This document shows positions 63,091-64,000 of a stretch of 64,000 nucleotides of DNA, piece by piece. The position numbers were made by a program, and so were the translations under genes. The notes beneath the pieces are model-generated. The model was not told the DNA's origin and did no database searches. It worked only from the letters and a program-made list of their open reading frames with translations. Numbering within the stretch: the first letter of the stretch is position 1; each line of letters starts with the position of its first letter. The stretch is from Halomonas rhizosphaerae (GTDB lineage Bacteria > Pseudomonadota > Gammaproteobacteria > Pseudomonadales > Halomonadaceae), in assembly GCF_030010555.1 (NCBI RefSeq), contig NZ_JASCQP010000028.1, positions 367,398-431,397 on the forward strand, written 5' to 3'.

Positions 63091-63963
63091 TTAACCGGCG
63101 GCCATGGCCTGAGTCCTGTATTGCACGGGGCTCAGGCCTTTTAGTCTCTGCTTGATCCGTTGATGGTTGTAGTAGTGGATGTAGTCGGCAATGCCTTGCT
63201 GCAACTGCTCAACGGTGTCGAACCGGTTCAGATGGAAGTACTCGGCTTTCAGGGTGCCGAAAAAACTCTCCATGGCGGCATTGTCCAGACAATTCCCTTT
63301 CCGTGACATGCTGCGCAGTATCCGTTTCTCCACCACCAGGCGACGATAGTTGGGGTGCCGGTAATGCCATCCCTGATCCGAGTGCAATAGAGGCCGATCA
63401 CCCGGCCTCAGCCGGTCGAAGGCGCTCCTCAACATGTGCTTCACCAGGCCCAATACCGGTCGTGGCCCGGTCTGGAAGGCGATGATTTCGCCGTTATACA
63501 GATCCATGACCGGTGACAGGTAGAGCTTCTGGTCATCGACCTTGAATTCGGTGATGTCGGTCACCCATCGTTGATTCGGTCCTTGGGCCTGAAACCGACG
63601 CCGTAGCGTATTCGGGGCGGCGTAGCCCTCGGCTCCTCGATAAGCCCGATACCGCTTGGGGCGAACGAGGGACTTCAAGCCCAGTTGTTGCATCAACCGC
63701 TGGACGGTCTTGTGGTTGACCGCCTCGCCTGTCTGGCGCAGCACAGCGGTGATACGGCGATAGCCATAGCGTCCCTTGTGGTAATCATAGATCGCCTGGA
63801 TACGCGCCTTCAGAGACGCATACGGATCGCCAGCCCCCAGGGCCTTGAGCTGGTAGTAGAACGTGCTGCGCGGTAGCGATGCCGCACGTAGCAGCAGCGC
63901 CAGTGGGTGCTCATGCCTTAACCCTTGGACGGCTTGGGCTTTTTGCCCCGTGTCGTCGCCCAC
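63091..63963 (-). CDS. IS3-family transposase OrfB
   Basis: Integrase-like transposase subunit of 290 residues. N-terminal HTH_21 region (RASLPRSTFYYQLK, GYRRITAVLR) and the rve integrase core with the DDE triad: D in WVTDITEF, D in LLHSDQGWHY, E in NAAMESFFGTLK, plus the IS3 end HYYNHQRIKQRLKGLSPVQYR. The listed start is GTG, but translation most likely enters by -1 frameshift from OrfA upstream, so this start is nominal. Intact and potentially functional. Confidence 0.93.
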   Translation of the reverse strand: MGDDTGQKAQAVQGLRHEHPLALLLRAASLPRSTFYYQLKALGAGDPYASLKARIQAIYDYHKGRYGYRRITAVLRQTGEAVNHKTVQRLMQQLGLKSLVRPKRYRAYRGAEGYAAPNTLRRRFQAQGPNQRWVTDITEFKVDDQKLYLSPVMDLYNGEIIAFQTGPRPVLGLVKHMLRSAFDRLRPGDRPLLHSDQGWHYRHPNYRRLVVEKRILRSMSRKGNCLDNAAMESFFGTLKAEYFHLNRFDTVEQLQQGIADYIHYYNHQRIKQRLKGLSPVQYRTQAMAAG

Positions 63964-63998
63964 TTCTCTCGGGTCAAGGCATCGAGCTTTTTTAGATA
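63918..63998 (-). CDS. IS3-family OrfA, C-terminal fragment
   Basis: Last 26 codons of the IS3 OrfA protein (ending YLKKLDAL...KPKPSKG, stop TAA at 63918-63920), read in the frame +1 to OrfB. Rich in lysine and leucine as usual for the OrfA leucine-zipper tail. The N-terminal helix-turn-helix part lies beyond the window. Confidence 0.75.
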   Translation of the reverse strand, partial: YLKKLDALTREKWATTRGKKPKPSKG

Positions 63999-64000
63999 GG

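Larger units (their letters stand above)
63056..64000 (-). mobile_element. IS3-family insertion sequence (IS150 group), right part outside window
   Basis: The left end begins TGAACTGACCCCCAATCG at 63056, consistent with the TG...CA ends of IS3-family elements; AAG lies just outside and could be the 3-bp target duplication. It contains OrfB and the end of OrfA on the minus strand. A slippery heptamer A-AAA-AAG (minus strand of 63987-63993) suits programmed -1 frameshifting to make the OrfAB transposase. The other end is not visible, so intactness cannot be judged. Confidence 0.85.

Overview
The window is about 64 kb of GC-rich, densely coding bacterial chromosome. It is most likely from a gammaproteobacterium of the Halomonadaceae (Halomonas-like). 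That placement is an inference from gene content and protein style: PqiABC, RhlE, RraA, AcnB, MiaE, CydABDC, DUF2789 and DUF1289 proteins. No rRNA or tRNA gene, CRISPR array or prophage was seen. The only mobile element is an IS3-family insertion sequence cut by the right edge.

Left part (1-20.5 kb). Two tandem P2-type cation ATPases, the first cut by the window edge, are followed by the helicase hrpB. A RutR-like TetR regulator then stands divergent from a purine-catabolism operon, xdhA-xdhB-xdhC-guaD, with a RutR-like operator between them. Next come the periplasmic methionine-sulfoxide reductase pair msrPQ, a di-haem cytochrome c peroxidase with FNR/Anr-like boxes, a membrane diguanylate cyclase, and an ADA-family adenine deaminase that fits the purine theme.

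Middle (20.5-41.7 kb). A compact cydA-cydB-cydD-cydC operon encodes a cyanide-insensitive-type bd oxidase and its assembly exporter. A Ca2+/Na+ antiporter and the pqiABC lipid-transport operon follow. Then come rhlE, two unrecognised small proteins leading into a CynX-type MFS carrier, and an ABC ATPase / FtsX-like permease / HlyD adaptor exporter. The section closes with a type I asparaginase, a DUF2789 protein, a probable 51-residue membrane peptide and an SRPBCC protein.

Right part (41.7-64 kb). Several tRNA anticodon-loop modification genes lie close together: trhP, queC-queE-queD and miaE. They are interrupted by a very large regulator of about 1300 residues with SARP/BTAD, degenerate cyclase-like, ATPase and helical-repeat regions. 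acnB follows, with a near-consensus sigma-70 promoter and a strong terminator, then rraA, a membrane glycerophosphodiester phosphodiesterase and a gamma-glutamyltransferase. A LonB/LonC-type protease overlaps a universal stress protein gene. A secreted charged protein contains six 24-bp tandem repeats. The IS3-family element ends the window.

Most genes are ordinary housekeeping or stress genes and I see no clearly new multi-gene system. The points most worth a second look are the multidomain SARP-type regulator, the reciprocal carboxylate-to-glutamine changes in the two ATPases, the RutR-like operator on the xanthine dehydrogenase operon, the repeat-expanded secreted protein and the unannotated 51-aa ORF.
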